Positions 11,169 to 23,693 of a DNA stretch of 64,000 nucleotides are shown piece after piece. Positions within the stretch are counted from its first letter, which is position 1, and each line of letters begins with the position of its first letter. A program made the translations under genes and the position numbers. Below the pieces are notes generated by a model, which had not been told where the DNA came from, did not search any database, and worked only from the letters and a program-made list of their open reading frames with translations. Origin of the DNA: Yamagishiella unicocca (taxonomy: Eukaryota > Chlorophyta > Chlorophyceae > Chlamydomonadales > Volvocaceae); assembly GCA_003116995.1 (NCBI GenBank), contig BDSL01000003.1:1054001-1118000 (forward strand), written 5' to 3'.

Positions 11169-14100
11169 TCAGTCGCCATCTTGGCCGCTCCCGCTTCCAG
11201 GCGATGAGAAGAAGTCGCTCACCGTCCACATCAGCAGGTCTGCCAGCTGCTCCTCCGACAGGGCGCCCGCGTACACCCCGCCGCCGCCGGAGCTGCGCCG
11301 CCTGCGCGGACTCCCTAGAGCTGCGGGCTCCTCATACGCCCGGGTCAGCGGACCCAGGAGCTCCTCCGGCGGCGTGGACGTCCTGGCAGCCGACAAGGCC
11401 GCCGGACGTGGCTGCACCTTGCCAACAGCGCTGCCGGGTTCCGGGTCGTACCCGGGGATCTGCAGGAGCAGCGGCTGGAGGCTCAGGCTCGGACGGCGCA
11501 GGGACGGGAGCTGCGGCTGCTGCTGCTCTTCAGGGGAGCTGAAATCTGAGAGTGCTTCCGGTGCGGATGATGGTGACTGGTCGGGCGAGGGCTCCGGCCG
11601 TGGCGGCGTCCCTGGCTCCGAATCCAGCCCGGGAGATGTTGGCGCTGGAGATGTTGGCGACGCGATGTTGACGCCAAGCGTCTCCGCCACTGCAGCGCCA
11701 CGGGCCGACGAGGTGGTGACGGAGGGCACGGGTGGGGGCGGAGGGTCCCAGGCACCGTGCCAGGGCTCCAGGTCCACAGGCGGAGGTGCCACCGGAGCCG
11801 GCTGCAGTGGCTCGTACTGGATTGGGATTGGGCCCTGCGAGGACATTGGCTTCGCAACCGAAGTGGTGGCCGCACCCGCCTCCGGATCGCCGCCTTCGCT
11901 GGATGACGGCGACGGGGACCCGAGTGGCGACTGAGTGGCGCCACCGAACACGGGGTACTCCGCGAGCGCATCCGTGTACGAGTCCATGGAGGATAGGGGG
12001 GAGACGGACGGGGAGCTCGAGGAGCCGCTGGGGGCTGGGCTGGGTGAGTCGCCGCCGGAGCGGACGCTGGGGGGCGTGCGGTTGCGGGTGAGGGAGGCGC
12101 GCGGCGCCTGGATGAAGCTGTAGGCGCCGCTGGCGGTGGCGGTTAAGGATACAGCCGGGGGTGAGCCCAGCCGGGGTTGGGGAACGGCTGTCGTCTGTGC
12201 AGCAGGCGCGGCGGTGGCAGACCCAAGAACCAACGCCGGCGCATCTGGGGATGAAGCCCCAGAGGTGGTGCTGGCGCGCCGGCTAGCCTCCTCCGCTTCG
12301 AACCACCGCCCCGGGTCCGAGTCGCGGGGGGAGTGCGGCGAGTGAAGTGGCGCTTCAGCGAAACCGCGGCTGAAGGTGGGCATGGACATGAGTATGGGGT
12401 TCTGCCAGGTTCGAGGAGGAGGCTCCTCAGCAACCGACGGCTCCGTCGCCGCTCCCTCGCCGCCCCGCTCCGAACCCTCATCGCCTCCTCCTTGCGCCAG
12501 CTCCCCTTGCCGCCCTGCTGCTGTCAGCCCGAGGTGCTCGGGCCACCACACCAGATCATCGCCTTCCTCATCATTTCCAGGCCCCGCGATTGCCTCCGCT
12601 GCCAAAGCAGCAGCTGGGGCGCCCGCTGCGCTGCCAAAAACGCTCAGCCGCCTTGTCGGGACGACCCGGCGCTGGTCGTCGCTCTCCAAGCTGGCGCCCG
12701 CCGTCGATGCGCCCAACTCTGCCGCCCCTGGCCCCTCGCTTCCTTGCGCCTCACGGAGGCCCCCGCTGCCCCGCCGCTCCTCTGCTTCGCGCCCGTCCGC
12801 GCTGCCCTCAGAGCTCCCTGACAGCTCCTGCGGCTCCGGAGCGACGTGACTCTGGGCTCCGTCCCCCGATTTTGCTCGCGCGTGAGGCCCTGCCTCCCCT
12901 GGACCCGACACGGATTGGCGCTGCGGCTCTCTCTGTCGCTGTTGCGTGGGTTGCAGTGGCGGCGCTTGCAGTGCGGACAGGCCCCGCTGGATGTCCTGCA
13001 GCAGCCCGGCCATGATGGACCCGAACTCGTCGGAGTCAGCGGAGCCGCGCAGCTCCAAAGGCCCGCCCGCCGGATGCGCTGCTGGTGGTGGCTCGTGCGG
13101 CCCGACGCCCGGTGGGGGCTGTAAGAGCGGCGGCGGCACAAGCGGCCGTGTCAGTGTCGCTTCGTGGGAGGCAGCACCCGTGCTGTGTGCCTGCGAGCGG
13201 AAGGGAAAGCAGGGGATGGTGTAGGTAGGCTGGGAGTGCAGGTGCTGATGGTGTTAGTGGGCTGGGAGTGCAGGTGCTGATGCTGTGTCTGGGTCCACGG
13301 GTGTCATACATATACGTGCGCAGGGCAGGCACCAGCGCTGGATGGCCCCGCTACGCCGAGATTCCGGTCAGCGCTGGATGGCGCCCAAGCTACGCCAACT
13401 CTTCCGCGTAGCTTGGGGGCCAGAGCCGGTGGGGCTCCCCGCCACGGTCGCCACCTTATTCGATTGCGTGGCCCACCGACGAAGTGCCCTCGATACGAGC
13501 ATGTCTGATATGACCCACCCACAGTATCCCTACATTCCTCGCCGACCTGGCCCCATATTTCCCACTTCACATACCCGCATGAGCACAGCGTCCACGTCGG
13601 CAAGCAGCTCGCTGGACGTACTCCGACCGAGTCCCGCCTCCTGCTCCTCCCAGTCCACTTCCTCGCCAGCCTGTGCCTCCTGCTCCTCCCAGTCCACCTT
13701 CTCGCCAGCCTGCTCCTCCTGCCTGCCCGCGTACCCGGACGGCCCCGCGTCCGACCAGGTGGGCAGGCCTCCGCCTGCGCCCTCGTCCCTGCTGGACTGG
13801 CGAAGGCTGGAGGCAGCCGCCGCGGCGTCTTCTTTCGCGCCCTGCCCCGACGACCTGTCTTGTCCTGGCCCTTCCGGCGTCGGCATCGGAGGAGCATCCA
13901 CAACCTCGCTGTCTTCCGACTCGGGAAGCTCCCATCCGCCGCCGCCCGGTGTCCCCAGTCCCGGGGCCTCGCTGCCGCCCTGCGTCCCCTGGACTGAGTC
14001 CTCGTACACGCTCGTGAAGCTGGACAGCGACAGCGCCATGGAGGAGCGCAGCAGGTCCTCATAGGGGTGTGAGGGGTTCACCAGGCCGGCAAGGGCCGCC

Positions 14101-17100
14101 TCCAGGGTCTGCCCCGTCAGGCTCGCCCACACGTCAGCGCTGGGGGCCGCGCTGCTGCTGACGTCGACGGAGGTGCTGGCTTCCACGCCGCCGCCCGGGC
14201 TGCTGCTGCCACCCTGGCCGTCTTGCGGTTCGCCGTGAGCCGGGCCGTCCCGACCGGCTCTCTCCTCCTCCTCCTGGCGTTGCGGTGGTTGTCGCCGCGG
14301 CGGCGGCTGTTGTGTTCGGCTGCTGCCACTGCCAGCCCGCCGCGCGAGAATCCCAGCAATGGCCACCGCAACACTCGACACGCCGTCGCTTGAGGACAGG
14401 AGCTCGCTGCGTCGCGAGTCCGGCGGCCCCGAGCTGGAGCTGGGCTCAGGTTCCGGAGCGCGGTGCGGCGGCGCCGGGCTGGCGGGCGGCATCGCCAGTG
14501 AGGAGAGGGGGCTTGTGGAGGACATGGGCAATGAGGTGCAGGAGGACTCCGAGAGGATGGGCGAGCGCGGCGTGGGCGGTGAGGGCAGAGAGACGGACGG
14601 TGAGGCCGTCGGGGGGGGAGGCGACGCGGGCTGAGCTAGGCGCGACAGCGGGGCGGGAGCAGTCGGCACCCGCGGGGCGGTCGGGGCCGGGGAGCCTTCG
14701 GTTGACTGTTGTGGCGTAGCCTGCTGTTGTAGCAGTCGTAGGACAGACGAGAGGCCGGAAAGGGCGCTGCTCGGGGTGAAGGTGGTGGTGCTGATAGTAC
14801 CCGAGGTGGGCGTTGTCGGCTCATCAATGGCCAGTGCAGCTGCGCTGTCGCAGCCGGCAGACCCGCTCGGCCCGGGGACTGCTGCCGCGGCGGCGGCCGT
14901 GGTTGCCGATGACGTGGTGAAAGGGAATGAGGAGAGCGACGAAAGGGTTGTGGAGGACGGTGAAGTTGGGGGCGGAAGGAACGCCGCCCTGTCGCCCTGG
15001 CCGCCGCCGCGACTGCTGCCTGGGGCGTGGTGCCGCTGTGGCGGTCCCGCCGCCGCCGCCGCTGCTGTGACGCCTCCGGCGGCGACGGTGCGGTCGCGCT
15101 GGCCACCGCCACCGGCCGCCTGTGTCGGTGCGCTGCTCACCGGTGGACCCACGGAGCCCTGAGCGGCATGGCCGCCTGCGTCGCGGCGCGCGGCCGCCGC
15201 TGCCCGCGCGTTTACCAGCATCGCCGCCACTGGTGACTGACTGCCGGCAGGCCCCGCCGCCTGCGTGGTCGACATCGTCCAGCTGCTCAGAGATGACGTG
15301 CTGAGGGATGAGGACGGCAGCTCGAACGGGACGGAGGGGCCAGCCCGGTCATCGCGCCCAGCCATGTTCGCAGCAGGAGAGGCCGCGCCGCTGCGCTGGC
15401 CCCCGGCGCGGGAGACCGCCTCCGCGGACTGCTTGAGGCTCGCTGTGATGGTGGCCATCAGGTCAGCCAGCTTGGCGGCCTCCTTGTCGTACATGTCGTA
15501 CGGGCTGTTCTTGGGCACGGTGGCGGCGGCAGGGACTGAGCTACGCGAGTCGCCATCGGTCGGCCGGTCCGGTGCCGGCGCCGCTGCGGCTGCCGCCGGC
15601 GCCTCCTGCGTTGGGGCGGCGCCGCCGAGCCTGGCAATGATCTCGGCCATGCTCTGGCTGCTGAGACTGCTGGACGTGTCGCTCGACATGATGACCGTCC
15701 CTGCGGCTCCAAGGGGTCTGGCAGGCTGGTCGCCCCCACGTCCTGCCAGTCGTGCTAACCCTGCGACCTGCCGCGCTGGCGACAGCGATAACGACGACGA
15801 AGACGTCGTCGACAGCGCAGACGGGTCCCAGCCCAACGCGCCGTGGCCATGCTGCTGCTGCGGCCGTGGCGGCTGCATCACCGGCGGCGGCTGTAGCGGC
15901 TGCAGCAACGGGTCCCCGAGAGAAGTGATGATGAGGGGTCCGGGCCCGGGCCTCACCGGCCGCCCCGGCGGAGGCGATAAGCCTGCCTGCGGGCCCCTGC
16001 GGCCCGCAGTAGCTCCCATTAGCAAGTCCCGGTTGAGGTCCGCGAGCGTCACTCGGAAGGGCACCGGCAGGCGCTGCGCCAGCGCCTGTGCGGGCCGTAC
16101 TCCGGCAGCGCCCGCACCCCTGCCGTGCGCCTGTGCCCCCATCGCCCCGGCGATCGAGGATAGGTCTGCTAGGGCGGATGGCGTGCTTGCAGTAACGGTG
16201 CTGGGGTAGGCGCCATCGGGGGAGGGCGGTGCAGGGCCCGGGACAGGCCTTTGCAGCACTGGCCTGCTCTCCGGGATCGTGTACAAACCCGGCGCTCCTG
16301 ACACCTGGCCTGCCGCGGTGCCGGCGCTGAGGCCGCTGCCCGCGGCCTGAGCTTGTGTGGGTTGCAGGCCCGCGGCTCGAGCAAGCGCTGGCACGAGGCT
16401 GGTGCCCCTGCCGGCGGCAGAGAGCGCTGCCAATGCGGCAGCGTAGGCTGACAGGCTGCTGAGGCTGGAGGCAGCCTGCAGGGAATCCAGGCTGGTGACC
16501 GAACCGGCGGCATTGGCAGGAGCCGTGGCTAGATGTGGCGCCAGCAGTGCAGTGAGGCCTGAGAGCGCGGAGGAGGCGGTGGGGGATGCAACTGCCGCAA
16601 GCGGGTGCGCGGGCTGGCGTCCACTAGGCAACGCCGCCGTAGCCGCCGCCGTAGGGGCGGAGGGCGGTGTCGCGGTAAGCAGCATGGCGATTTCTGGTGG
16701 CAGGATGCCTGGGGCATGGGAGGAAATTCGGGATTGGCACTTCGTGATAAGGATGCATGATTTCTGTGCCTGAGTGGTAGGTAGTAAGTGCTAGGTAATA
16801 CGCGCCGTTGACCAGCGGTGATGAGGTAAAGGCTAACCGGGGGTAAGCACGTTGCTAATGGGACGATGGGGCCACGGAAAGCCGATTGCGGCACAATGAT
16901 CCCTCGTCGACTGTATACTGATGCATACGGTGTCCTGGATGATGGGAGTAGAAGAATACGGTACGCCCCGCTGCTTCCCCTCCTCACCTTCCTGCTCCCT
17001 TGCTTCCCCCTCACCTTGGGCAACCAGGCGCCGCATGCTCTCATCTGAAATGCCGCTCACGTTGCTGAAGGTGCTGCTAGGACTGCTGACACCAACTCCC

Positions 17101-20100
17101 CCGCCTGGAGTCGATGCAGCTGCTGCTACGCGGCCCGTCACCTCATTCGTGCCCCGGCCACCGTGCGCGCCCGAAAGCCGCTCCAGCTCGTCCCAATCCA
17201 GGTCCGCCAGGAGCAACGCGTCGTCCAGGTCAGAAGGCAGGCTCGCGGCGCCGGGCGTGAGGCCAGACAGGAGGCGAGAGGCACCGGTGACCCGGCCGCG
17301 GTGTCCGGCTGCTGCCGCGCCGCCTGCACCCGGCGTTGCACCGTAGGGTGTGCCCAAGCTTGACGGCGTGTCCAAGAGGCGCAAAATTGAGGAGTCCAGC
17401 GTGTCAGATGGACTAGCCACGGACGACGCACCAGCCGTACCGGCTGGCTGAGGGAGCCGCCGACTGGCCGCCGGCGTGGCTGACTCGGCCTCTTGTCCGT
17501 TCGCTGGCTGCTGCTGCTTCACGGTCGCTGCTTGTGGGACCCGCCGGCTGGCTGCCGGCGTTGATGCTTCTGTCTCAGCCTCCACTGCCTGCTGACGTGT
17601 TCGCTGCGGCGGTGAGTGCTGTAGCCGCTCATCTTCTCGAGCTGCTGCAGCCTTCGCCTTCACAGCCACCTTTCCTGCACTGGCGGCTGTCCGGTCGGCG
17701 ACCTTTAGCCGCTTGTCCGCCGCGGCGCCGGCGGCAGCGTCCGTCCGCGCCTGTCGCGCGGCTGTGCGCTCCGCGGATTCGCTCAGAAACGCCGGCACGC
17801 TGACGCAGCTATCGATGCTGCTGGCTGAGGAGCGGAGTTCGGAGTCCTGCGCAGCGCGAGGTGACATGGGACACGCAGACAACTTGGCGGTGACTTGAGT
17901 CGTGGTGCGCATCGCGGAACGATGCAGCGGAACCCCATCCAGCCATCCGGCGACCAAAGCGTGAGTTGCACCCCTATCCTTCCATTAATCGCCGACACAC
18001 CGAGGTTTTTGTCATGCATCCCCAGAGCTTCACGCCCACGCTCACCGTGGCAAAAACATACGCCAGGGCGGCCCCTACAACATAGCATGTGAAACACAGC
18101 CTGGCCTTACCGTCCCGTTTCTCCCCAGGTCGGTTTGCCCGGACCTCAAGGCTGGACCCGCCAGCACTGGCACGCACCTCTATTCCCAGCTCCTGCCGCA
18201 TTCGCGCCAATTCGCGGTCCACCTCCTCCTCGCCCCAAGCGTCTGCCGCATCGTCATAGTCGCCGAGCTGCAGACCCTGTAGCTGCATTTCGGCCAGCAC
18301 CTCCTGCTCATCTGCATCTGGTGGCCTATCGACCGGCGCTGGCGACGGCGATTCCAGCGGCTGTGCCCGAGGTCGAGAGCGTGCATCGGACTCGGGCCAC
18401 GCCAGGCGACGTGCTGGATGGTTGTCGTCGGCCGGCGCAGCTTCAGCGGCGGGGCTGGTTGGAGCCGCCTGCTGCTGTGGCAGCTGTTGCTGGTTGTCCC
18501 CTGGCCGGGAAAGCAGCTCAGGATCGGTCTGCACTGCCATTTCCCCTCTGGGGGGTGGTGCTGGTGCTGCGAAAAGTCAAACGGGCACAAGGCAAGGGGT
18601 GCGGGCTCCTTGCCATTCATAGGCTACGCGGACAGGTATGGTAACAAGGACCAAACAGGGACGGGTCCCGATGGCCGAAGGGCTTAGGTCGATTTGGAGG
18701 TTAACGGCGGTCACAGGTATAGTGGGCCCCTGCCGAAAGCGGACGCAGCCTGACCGCCACCATCAGGGGCGCACGCACCAGTCGAACCTGCTACCATGAG
18801 TTTCACGAAGTCTGTGAGAGCGCCACTGGTCGGAAAACGCGTTCAGTACACAAGCCCAGACCCCATGAAGCAGCGTGCGAGGGGCACCCATGCAGCTTGA
18901 CACGGTATGGCGGTCCGCTGCGCGCACCTTCAACTGGCGGCCACGCGACCGGCCGGGGCGCGTTACGACCCAGCGGCGCCGTGCGGCCCTTGCTCCAACG
19001 CGGCATAGCGCCTTCAGCTGGGGCGGCTACCGGCGCTACCGCCATTGTCTGCGGTACCGCCGATGCTTGCGCGCCAACAAACTGCTGCGCCGGCTCTGCC
19101 GCCGCCACGCGAACACCCTTGGGTGCCCCGACGGCCGCCGTTGCGGTGGACTGCTGAAGGAAGGCCGGCAGAGCTCTCGGAGCCAAGTCGTCCTCCACGC
19201 CGGCCTGCGCACCCAAATGGCCGGCGGGTACAACGCTTTACGGGTGGTGGGAATCCGAATCGCAGCCCCATCACGACCGCGACTTAAGAGAGGCAGCACG
19301 GCTCACGCACTTTCCACGACCCCCCTTACCCCGCCTGACAAGAAGTTTTCCTCAAACACACGCTGCAGCTCCTGCTGTTTGCGTTGGTCCTGGATGCGCC
19401 TGCGACAGGTGCAAGCGACAGCTTCGCAAGTAAGGGGTGCCAAGCAGCGCGCGGTGATCACGGGTGGGCCCAGCACAGCAGCGCCGTCAACAGAGAATCG
19501 GCCCCCGAGCATCCTGAACGTAAGCCCGTGTCCTATTTTTTGCACCATGGACCCCACTGCACGTGTTTTTAACTCATTGCGCCCGCTCCACCAGCCAGCG
19601 GCACACGCGCCCACACGACACCTACAGCCTGTGCGCCGCCAAAGCCTGCTTCTTAGCCCGCAGCCGCTGCGCAGCCAGCTCCTCGAGCTCCGCCTCCACA
19701 GCCTGCTTCTGCGCGTCCGCGCGCAACTTGGCCTGGATGGTGCCGATAGTATCGTTGAAAGGGAGGGCGGTGTTTCGTGAGGCCAAGTGTTCATTGAGGG
19801 ATATCGAGACGACCGGTTCAAGGGGTAGGCGCGCTGGTCATTTTTAAGAGGCAGGGCGATATCGTTCGCCGAACGTTATACTGAGACATGCATGGCAGTC
19901 AAACAGGCGGCAGTGACCCCGAGGATGACGGCTACTCATTCGCGTGGGTGCGTAGTTGCAGAACCCCATACCTGCGCAGCCATAAAACGCTCGCGGGCCC
20001 GAAACTCTGCCTCAGCGGCGGCCATTTCCCGCCGTCGCTTCTCCACGATAGCCCTGCGGACGGCATGCAAAGCCAGGATGCGAAGCGGAGATGAGATGAG

Positions 20101-21095
20101 CACAGGCCCTCGAAGCCCTGGCGCAGGCCCATCTTCTGCCCTGACTTCCAGCCGTACCAGGCTGAAGCCACTTTCATGCCCGGGTAACCCTGAGGCTGCC
20201 CTAACCCAACCGCTGTATTGCCAACCGCCCAACCCAGTCAGTCTGACGAAAAGCATCAGCGAATTCCATGCAGTTCTGTGCGCCAGGCGAACCTGTGTTC
20301 GAACTCCGCTGCCGATTCCACGGGGTCAGGTGCCCGAGGCAGCGGCGGAGTAACTATCGGCACCATCACAGGGCTTGGCGCTCCCACTCCCTCATGCAGG
20401 CGCGTATGGAGGAAGTCCATAGCCAGCCCGTTGGGACCGCGCTTGCGCCGCTCCACCTCCTGGCGTGTTACATCGTTCTGGCGGCGCTTCTGTACGTGCG
20501 CTCGATCGACCTGCTCAGCTGTAAAAGCCTGTGCCTTGTCGCGCTCGGCTTTCAAAATTTGGGCACGGCGCTGCTGTTGTTGCTGTGCCTGCGCCTTGAC
20601 GGCGCCGTGCTGCGCCTTCACCAAGGAGAGGGCTGAGCTGAAGCGCTGTGCCTGTCGTTCGTTGAGCTCTGCGATGCGCCGCTGCTGTGCGGCGCGCGCC
20701 TCATTCTGCTGCTGCATGTACGTGGCGGCCTCCTCGTGCGCCTCACCAATGCGGTTTATCCGCCGTTCATAGACGTCAGTTAGTCGCTGCAGCTCCACCT
20801 CTGCCTGATGTCTCTGCTCCGCTTCTGAGAGCGCCATTTGTTGCAGCATTTCGGCTTCCAGGTTTGATCGGTACGCAGCATCCTTGACCATGGCCCGCAC
20901 GCGGTCCTGATCGCGCATCACCTGCTGCCTCACGCCTTTCTTTAATCCCAGCTGATCAGATATGGCTTGCATCAGCTGCCGCTCCTTGTCTGTGAGGGGT
21001 GAGGACCGACGACTCCCGGTATCCGGGCGAGCTTGACGGCTCGTAGCGCCTGCCCGTGGGCCTGGCCCACTTGGTGTCACAAATGAGGATTCCAT
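11169..21095 (-). CDS. candidate CEP295/Ana1-like centriolar coiled-coil protein
   Basis: Nine exons on the minus strand: 21095-20293, 20053-19972, 19732-19626, 19399-19330, 19204-18928, 18566-18111, 17893-16988, 16708-13575 and 13118-11169. The total is 7785 bp, 2594 residues, with every phase matching. Residues 35-240 form a highly charged helix. The segment from QVMRDQDR (58) to VYERRINRIGEAHEEA (108-123) matches, with the same roughly 50-residue spacing, what I remember of the N-terminus of human CEP295 (an LY-x3-LR-x2-GEGHRxA stretch). More coiled coil follows in exons 2-4 (ending VFEENFLSGG). Exons 6-9 are almost wholly disordered, rich in Ser, Pro, Ala and Gly. I did not find the C-terminal ALMS motif of animal CEP295. 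CEP295 family proteins act in centriole maturation and elongation. Exon structure is well supported; orthology is inferred from memory of the family, and exons 8-9 could be a separate gene. Confidence 0.5.
13228..13282. repeat. 23-bp direct duplication in an intron
   Basis: GGCTGGGAGTGCAGGTGCTGATG occurs at 13228-13250 and again at 13260-13282, inside the last intron of the CEP295-like gene. Confidence 0.85.
13384..13417. repeat. 12-bp perfect hairpin in an intron
   Basis: CCCAAGCTACGC (13384-13395), a 10-nt loop, then GCGTAGCTTGGG (13406-13417), in the last intron of the CEP295-like gene. The adjacent CAGCGCTGGATGGC is also duplicated (near 13329 and 13370). Confidence 0.85.
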
Positions 21096-21617
21096 TTCAG
21101 GATTTGCAGCTGCACCAATAAGGCGTCCCGTGATCGCCCCCCTTTCAGAACGCTTGCACAGGAGGCCTTAACACGAATGCGACAATCCTGTAACACATCT
21201 TCCAAGCCGTGAATTGTCCGTCATGTACACAATATTGCTGTTTGTCGGTGTAGGCCGCGTTGGCATGGCCGTGCTGTTGACCGACAATGCCCATGTGGAA
21301 GTAAAATTCATGAACAGCAGGCTCTGTATGCATACGACACACTATCTCAAGTAGCCGCGGATGATGGAGTAGGTTCAGTACTGTCCTGTCGGCTGACTGA
21401 GATTGCGAGACAGCTGAGACAGCTTGGTTCCATGCTGCGCCCTGGCGACTTCATCAATCCTTCCGCAACCAGAGGGCTCGACATACTGACTAAGTTGAGT
21501 TCAATTACACATACCGGTATGATAACTCTTTCTTGTAATAGGACAATTATCCGGACATAGGAGGTCTAAGGGTTGCCCAATACAAATAGTGTTTGCATGC
21601 GTGCTTAGGTACAGAGC
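21096..21617. promoter_or_regulatory. divergent intergenic region
   Basis: About 520 bp separate the start of the minus-strand CEP295-like gene and the plus-strand methyltransferase. It must hold both promoters. I see no clear TATA box or known motif that I would commit to. Confidence 0.4.
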
Positions 21618-22661
21618 ATGATGCTTCAAGGTCTCCGCGTGTGCCGCCTGTTGCCGCGGCGGCACACGCCGGTCACCATCGGAGCTCAGCCTTGCGCACA
21701 GGTCTGCCCGTACGCTAGCCGGCGTCCGAACTGTGCGCAGAAATCGCGCCGATGGTGGTCAAGGGTCTCCGTATCCGCGCACGCCACAGCTGCGCCGTCT
21801 CCGCCGGCGCCGGAGGCGGCTGTCGAAAGTGAGGCCAGCACCTCCGCACCCAGCACCATCTACAGCCGCCCGGAGCTCTACGACATCGCGTTCAGCTATC
21901 GCGATTTCAAGTCGGAAGTCAAGTTCCTGCAAGATGTGCATAGAAAACACGGCGGTGGTGTGCAGCTGTCGTCTGTGCTGGAGCTGGGCTGCGGCACGGG
22001 GCGGCACCTCGCCGGCTTGGCCAAGGTTGGCGTACCTAAAGTCATCGGCCTAGACCTCTCTCCAGAAATGCTGGCACACGCACGCGCCAACCTTACCAAG
22101 CTGGGCGGCAAGGCGCAGGCAGTTGAGCTGCGCCAAGGTGACATGGCGACCTTCGACTTGCCCTACAAGTCATTCGATATGGTCATGTGTCTGCTCGGCA
22201 CTTTCTCGCACCTGCTGGATACTCAGCAAGCCATCAGCTGCTTCCGGAGTGCGGCTGCACATCTACGGCCCGGCGGCCTGCTGCTGCTGGAGCTGGCGCA
22301 CCCAGGCGACCTCTTTGACGGGACGCTGATAATCGGCGAGAGCGGCAAGGAGGTGTGGGAGCGGCCGCACAACGGCGACAAAGTGTTCGTCGAGTGGGGG
22401 GCGGAGTTTGACAACTTCGACCCCGTGACCCAGATCATATACCGCACCGTGACCATCAACGTGCTTCGAGGCGATGACGTCGTGGACACGGTGGAGGAGG
22501 TCATCCCGCAAAGGCAGTTCACCGTACGAGAGTTGGAGCTCTTAGCAGGCATGTCAGGCCTAGAGACGTGTGCGCTTTATGGCGAGATGCGCTTGGGAGT
22601 GGATCTAGAGCACGAAGACGCGTACCGCATGGTGGCGGTTTATCGGAAGTCGGAAGCCTGA
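21618..22661 (+). CDS. class I SAM-dependent methyltransferase, probably organelle-targeted
   Basis: An intronless frame of 347 residues. Residues 1-80 are rich in Arg, Ala, Ser and Pro with few acids, as in a plastid or mitochondrial transit peptide. The catalytic fold starts near residue 85: motif I LELGCGTGRHL (121-131), the acidic residue binding the ribose in GLDLSPEM (144-151), RQGDM (172-176) and SFDMVMCLLGTFSHL (185-199), followed by the typical LRPGGLLLLEL strand. The family transfers methyl groups from S-adenosylmethionine; the substrate cannot be told from the sequence. The C-terminal half (FDPVTQIIYRTVTINV) resembles small bacterial-type methyltransferases. The first of two adjacent ATGs was taken. 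Lack of introns is unusual among its neighbours and might reflect bacterial ancestry or retroposition; that is inference. Confidence 0.85.
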   Translation: MMLQGLRVCRLLPRRHTPVTIGAQPCAQVCPYASRRPNCAQKSRRWWSRVSVSAHATAAPSPPAPEAAVESEASTSAPSTIYSRPELYDIAFSYRDFKSEVKFLQDVHRKHGGGVQLSSVLELGCGTGRHLAGLAKVGVPKVIGLDLSPEMLAHARANLTKLGGKAQAVELRQGDMATFDLPYKSFDMVMCLLGTFSHLLDTQQAISCFRSAAAHLRPGGLLLLELAHPGDLFDGTLIIGESGKEVWERPHNGDKVFVEWGAEFDNFDPVTQIIYRTVTINVLRGDDVVDTVEEVIPQRQFTVRELELLAGMSGLETCALYGEMRLGVDLEHEDAYRMVAVYRKSEA

Positions 22662-23693
22662 TAGGACTGCTCTTGCATGCAGTGCGCAGCCTGGACTTCG
22701 CCGGGTATGGTCCCTCCCGGGTGATTGCTATGGCGGATACCCACTGACTGTGGTGGGCTGACGAAGTGGAATAAAACATATGGGAATCCATGCACCGCTA
22801 GGTGCATATACAGATAGCGTAAAAGGCACCTTGGATGACAAGGGGCTGAGTCTCATGCATCTACATGTATCGTTTTCGAGGTACCGTACAGTAATCAGTA
22901 TACTGAACAGGTCGGGTTGGGTAAGGTGGATAAGTGGTCGAAGGAAGTCTCCAGCCATGGGCGGGGGATCGTGTGCCTCGGGTAGACTACAAGTGGCGCA
23001 TGCCGCCTCCTGGGCAAGTCAGGATCAGGGCCCGCACTAGCCGTGTTTGAGGCTTGGATGGACGGCTGTTTGAATACGGGTTCCCCTGATGCAGCGAACG
23101 CGCATGGCGCCGCCGCAGTCGGTTGCTGATGTAATTCAGTGGTTTGGCATTTATGGCATGCAAAACTCCTTTGGAAGGCTAATGCGTGGCTTCAGATGAC
23201 CTTTAAATGTAACAAAACCACGGGGACACCATATTGTCGCAGGATGAGTGCGGAGACAGGACCCTCGACGTCTTGCCGAGCGGCAGCCGTAGCAGCGTCA
23301 TATTCCTTCGAGCATCGACACGTCTGTAATTGTGGATGAGCGGAGCCCCAAATTATAGTCGTACGCTCGTCCTAAAGGACGTCCCGCGCATCCTAGCCAG
23401 GCACACTCGCGGTGACAAACCACAGCCCGTTTTCGTCGCCATGTGTCATTATGTACAACCATCACAGCTGCATAGCAACTTGCATCTCAGGACCGCTCCG
23501 CGCAGTCACCATCACCGGGATCGTAGGGGGAAGCTTTACCGAAAAGCGCCATGCGAAGTGCGTCCCATGATTATCCACATGCGCAATCCCAGCCTTTTCC
23601 TTGCAACAGCTTCTCTGTAACCAAAGCACACCACGCCACTGCAGCTGCGGTTGCGACTCCTACGCGCCAGCCAGTTTCACCGCGTGGCTGGTG
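22662..23693. other. convergent intergenic region
   Basis: It lies between the methyltransferase stop and the IFT54 stop, which face each other. No supported exon. An AATAAAA occurs about 110 bp past the methyltransferase stop, but green algae normally use TGTAA, so I do not call it a signal. Confidence 0.5.
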
